In this document: positions 62,801 through 64,000 of the stretch, piece by piece
How the letters are laid out: every line of letters begins with the position of its first letter
Numbering within the stretch: position 1 is the first letter of the stretch
From: Maea johnstoni
Taxonomy: Eukaryota > Annelida > Polychaeta > Spionida > Magelonidae
DNA: 64,000 nt
Direction: 5' to 3'
NCBI GenBank assembly: GCA_963942565.1
Contig: OZ012685.1
Span: forward strand, 58,378,519-58,442,518
Translations under genes and position numbers: made by a program
The notes under the pieces: model-generated
Database searches by the model: none
What the model was told of the DNA's origin: nothing
The model's input: only the letters and a program-made list of their open reading frames with translations

Positions 62801-63537
62801 GCAGCGAGCGCGAGACGAGCTCTGTCTCCGTCACAACCTGGCTGATCGTCACCTGTCTCGGGACAGGCTGCTTTGGGTCCGCAGGCTTCAGGCTCTCAAA
62901 CGTGATCAACTTACCACCAAACTGAAAGCAAAAGAGGTTAACCTCATGATGAAAGGTACAAAAAGGTTCCTGAGACAGGGTTTTAGCCAGGATTTAGAAA
63001 TTTGGGGCCTAGAATTTAATTTTTAAAGTTTTGAGGCATCCTACTTTTCAAGGGAGATCACAATATATTGAGATTAAAACCTTAAACATGTGTTTACATA
63101 TTGGAATAAGGCATAATATCTTTATAAAATGTTAAGGGAATTATATTGGGGAGGAAAAAATTCAATTATATGTTTGAAATTGACATTTTGATAAATTAAG
63201 TTTCTTTTGTGTCCTAAGGGGTGATTTTTTAGGGTTTGGGTGTCCAAATGACACCCAGAAGTCTGGGACTAACAGACCACTTTATTTAGGAACCATGAGC
63301 AATAAGATTTTTTGTAGTGTACAAACACATTACATACTACTTCTTCCATACAACCAGGCATACTTAGGATGCACTTAATTAAAGGTTTTCTATACTTACC
63401 CCAAATGAGGCTCCTACAGGTTTGCGTAGCCACTTGGGAGGTTTCTTCAAGGGGTTGACTTCTCGCTCTGGCTCCTGCTGCTGCTGTGGCTGCATAGACT
63501 GAGGGAAGGAATCACTGCCAGGGAACGACTCCGCAAT
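43777..63537 (-). CDS. SEC31A: SEC31 (COPII outer coat), copy 2, continues beyond the right edge
   Basis: Eighteen exons on the minus strand, N to C: 63400-63537, 62697-62921, 61850-61924, 61283-61390, 60731-60790, 57381-57510, 56942-57120, 56118-56244, 55654-55802, 55074-55244, 50758-50946, 50129-50321, 49194-49359, 46567-46750, 45912-46103, 45250-45375, 44360-44431, 43777-43968. Same domain order as copy 1, starting at the insertion-blade exon. The WD40 exons should lie right of the window. The last ten (from 55074) include differences from copy 1: Lys for Met in the exon at 44360, Leu for Ile in ASG(I/L)QMPPFP (50758-50946) and a longer polyglutamine run in 45912-46103. Exons upstream of 55105 are identical to copy 1. 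No coding break was seen. Introns hold a 3.5-kb LINE and a 1.6-kb DNA element absent from copy 1. Confidence 0.9.
44819..45029 (+). mobile_element. piggyBac-like MITE, inserted only in copy 2
   Basis: Family of 16052. Copy 1 has the uninterrupted site CATGAAGGACATTGC at about 22957. In copy 2 the element splits CATGAA from AAGGACATTGC. The ends have drifted (CCTTTCC, AAGTG). Confidence 0.65.
45581..45892 (-). mobile_element. GTCTTAGCC-family MITE (copy 2)
   Basis: Starts GTCTTAGCCAGCAGGGCGTC and ends CTAGCTAAGACC. Orthologous in position to 23492-23793. Confidence 0.65.
47613..47782 (-). pseudogene. Decayed PHD-finger C-terminus inside the palindrome-array element
   Basis: The minus strand reads CICG....NDGKPLVECD and, in a second frame, NCHPWSHINCYN....FKCTVCK, together giving the C4HC3 spacing of a PHD finger, followed by a basic tail KRRRKR and a TGA. 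The change of frame after VECD and a TGA/TAG in the alternative readings show it no longer encodes one protein. PHD fingers bind histone tails and are carried by some DNA transposons and by RAG2-like proteins. Nothing more of the protein is recognisable. Confidence 0.55.
47854..47896 (+). promoter_or_regulatory. Histone-type mRNA 3' stem-loop with downstream purine element
   Basis: CCAACGGCTCGTTTCAGAGCC followed by ACCACA: five paired bases, a loop containing TTTC and the CCAAC/ACCA flanks of replication-dependent histone mRNA ends. The top pair is G/A where the consensus is U/A. AAAAGAGC lies 13 nt after the stem, where the U7-binding element is normally found. No histone coding sequence was found upstream. 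Confidence 0.5.
49591..49775. mobile_element. Non-autonomous element with CAGGG ends and 5-bp target duplication
   Basis: Starts CAGGGTCTGACACTT, ends AAGTTAAACCCTG, flanked by AAGAG on both sides (49586-49590, 49776-49780). The interior has repeated TAGGGGCCC motifs. The matching site in copy 1 (about 25492-25510) is empty. The same end and 5-bp-duplication architecture occurs at 2925-3279. Confidence 0.7.
49880..50025 (+). repeat. Partial copy of the 36939 dispersed repeat family (copy 2)
   Basis: Paralogue of 25598-25735. This copy retains GTTGCATGACAAGCTATACAG, closer to the reference family. Confidence 0.4.
51388..54903 (+). mobile_element. APE-type LINE, 5'-truncated, recent insertion in SEC31 copy 2 intron
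   Basis: A 3516-bp insertion flanked by the 8-bp duplication AGATTTCC (51380-51387 and 54904-54911), ending in an A-rich tail (AAACAAACAAAAAAAAT). The intron of copy 1 (between exons 27260 and 26502) lacks it. It lies antisense to SEC31. The 5' end is missing: there is no ORF1 or 5'UTR, and the endonuclease starts about one third in. The 3' UTR is about 509 bp. The long open frame and crisp target duplication indicate a young insertion. Clade not assigned. Confidence 0.9.
51395..54394 (+). CDS. LINE ORF2: endonuclease (partial) and reverse transcriptase
   Basis: An open frame of 999 codons to TAG, entering from the truncated 5' edge, so no genuine start is expected. Residues about 1-138: end of the apurinic-type endonuclease with GDFN (41-44), IDYIL (101-105) and SDHN (129-132). 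The first catalytic motifs are lost by truncation. Reverse transcriptase about 360-660: FLDVRKAYDRVW (Asp497), QGCSLSPVLFALYL and the catalytic FADD (595-598), followed by KYLGIWF (thumb). A C-terminal zinc knuckle Cys912-Cys915-His925-Cys930 (CX2CX9HX4C) occurs as in jockey/I/R1-related elements. Strong purine bias on this strand (A and G rich) sets it apart from the host introns. RT residues look intact. The endonuclease cannot be functional. Confidence 0.92.
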   Translation: MGVVYMGREGIDREWNDKIMGWLRRQVQELQQRGHRIILGGDFNGHIGNGEQGIKGNKEEINVNGRRILEFARDAELEIVNRWEGSIGKWTRIEGQQETIIDYILISAESMREVVSFRVDEKGEADIGSDHNWIWMDIRGGVTEKGKEKERGRWKINERTDWAKFREELGETIQNLRGRRVDWNVEKEGDEFEKCMKRVGGRTIGKVYGRAVARGIPAELREAIKERREGLQNYRRTKEGLDRYKKAKRRVNKLKIQERKRKELKLITGMKKGNRREIKRFWKTYGKQRQRKKGKVVLEEGDREIVDKQEQANFIKEYWRDLYAAHETDERVEDDGEGIGEEGEEGLGEDIGIEEVRTALKEMQKGKAVGVDDIPSEFLIEGGEEVLEWVTDIFNKVLREEKVPSAWKKGVVTALYKGGRKQELGNYRGIAVNSSMYKLFTRILRRRLEEEVEERGILGEIQFGFRKGRSTSDAAFILRQIFDQGKRKKNVKVAFLDVRKAYDRVWREGLWKKMEGYGFGGKFLRILKELYKESTCMVRFGEIETDWFEVKEGLKQGCSLSPVLFALYLAELGDRLVASGLGVKVGDVTIPGLFFADDMVVTGQGEGDLREMLRMVGEYGREWKMQFNSSKSKVVNIGKMSSKDKRWLVGEGQVQEGDVYCLEIKEQDEYKYLGIWFSGVKGMFKKHIKNAIKKAKRLKGVIKNVTADTYQRAGVVTKLWEALAIPSILYGVEVFDMAESDKHKLETIERQVGRWAIGGEKGTGYEAIYGDLGWISLENRIMEKKLVFAGRVASLERERWARQAWNMAEEKGLPWMGKINAMTEEVGLEGERLRLGQSTWKMEVKSAVTERDRRKWQEGMGNKSTLEKYRSKEEKQFEEWLDREEGRTVFNIRAGSLGLRNRTGRTVQDKTCQKCTEGEIENEQHLVLKCQAYRIERNRMLGKVRRIWGEERWEVWGGKEEGEQLKEIVGLVGETSEVLARTVGDGVRKMMKKREGEKR

Positions 63538-64000
63538 CTACCAAAAAAAAAAAAAGTTCAATAACTAAAAGAACAACTATGCACAAATGATAATGGACAA
63601 GGTCGGTGGTTTTCCATAGTTAATCCGGCTTTCTCCACCATGTACTATTGGATAGCAATAATTCAGTCTTAGCATGACTTAGAATAATGATAACCATTTT
63701 GAAAATAGGCAGATCAAAACTGATTCACAAAGTCAAACTCTAACAAGTTACTATGTTAAAATATAAGTTTATATATACTGCCAGATATAGTTCTTTATTA
63801 GCATCTACATATTTGTACAGTTACTTATATATATGCAATCAAATACAAATCCTCAATCAAATCTACTGCGACAGATGTGAGGTCATTTAACATCATCCCA
63901 ACATTTTTCTATTTGAGGCAAATACACAACATAGTATGTTTAGGCAATGGTCAGTTGCCAAGCAATTGGATAAAACAAAAATTCATTAAAAAAAAGTTGT
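55105..64000 (-). repeat. Copy 2 partner of the 8.9-kb near-identical block
   Basis: Matches 27291-36186 at offset 27814, including every intronic repeat: MITEs at 55954-56090, 56345-56650 and 62979-63272, and the composite minisatellite/hairpin region at 58121-59589. Confidence 0.9.
58121..59589 (+). repeat. Copy 2 of the composite minisatellite with nested hairpin elements
   Basis: Duplicate of 30307-31775. The 33-bp-ended element is at 58385-58728 and the 151-bp hairpin at 58795-58945. No difference from copy 1 was noticed. Confidence 0.65.

Overview
The window is metazoan nuclear DNA: intron-rich genes with GT-AG junctions, AT-rich introns packed with small transposons, (TA)n microsatellites, a tRNA-derived SINE and an intact-looking LINE reading frame. 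The two host genes recognised are animal housekeeping genes. The species cannot be fixed from the sequence. An invertebrate bilaterian with high heterozygosity or an active repeat complement fits best.

Layout. (1) Positions 225-14384, plus strand: the C-terminal half of RAPTOR (regulatory-associated protein of mTOR), 14 exon positions encoding the end of the helical-repeat region, the serine-rich linker and the WD40 propeller. The first exon position has two alternative versions (225-369 and 1184-1313) whose phases allow only one to be used per mRNA. (2) 14385-21926: region between two convergent genes, with tandem repeats and transposon relics. (3) 21927-38716, minus strand: SEC31 (COPII outer coat), 22 exons, copy 1. 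It lacks the 5' exons that should encode about the first 150-160 residues. (4) 38717-39354: a breakpoint with a run of 21 C. (5) 39355-64000: a second copy of the SEC31 locus (43777-63537 visible, 18 exons) running off the right edge. The copies differ by many substitutions, indels and insertions on the 3' side. From inside one exon onward (27291 against 55105) they match at a constant offset of 27814 with one mismatch noticed by eye in about 8.9 kb. This means either a tandem duplication with very recent conversion or a false duplication of two haplotypes in the assembly.

Copy 2 carries insertions that copy 1 lacks: a 3.5 kb 5'-truncated APE-type LINE with an uninterrupted 999-codon frame and target-site duplication, a 1.6 kb DNA transposon with 14 palindromic 21-bp motifs near its ends, a decayed PHD finger and a histone-type 3' stem-loop, a small CAGGG/CCCTG element, a piggyBac-like MITE and a LINE 3' fragment. 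Several MITE families are shared between the RAPTOR and SEC31 introns.

RAPTOR is the substrate-recruiting scaffold of mTORC1 and SEC31 builds COPII vesicle cages. They are convergent neighbours here and nothing in the sequence shows a shared regulatory element.
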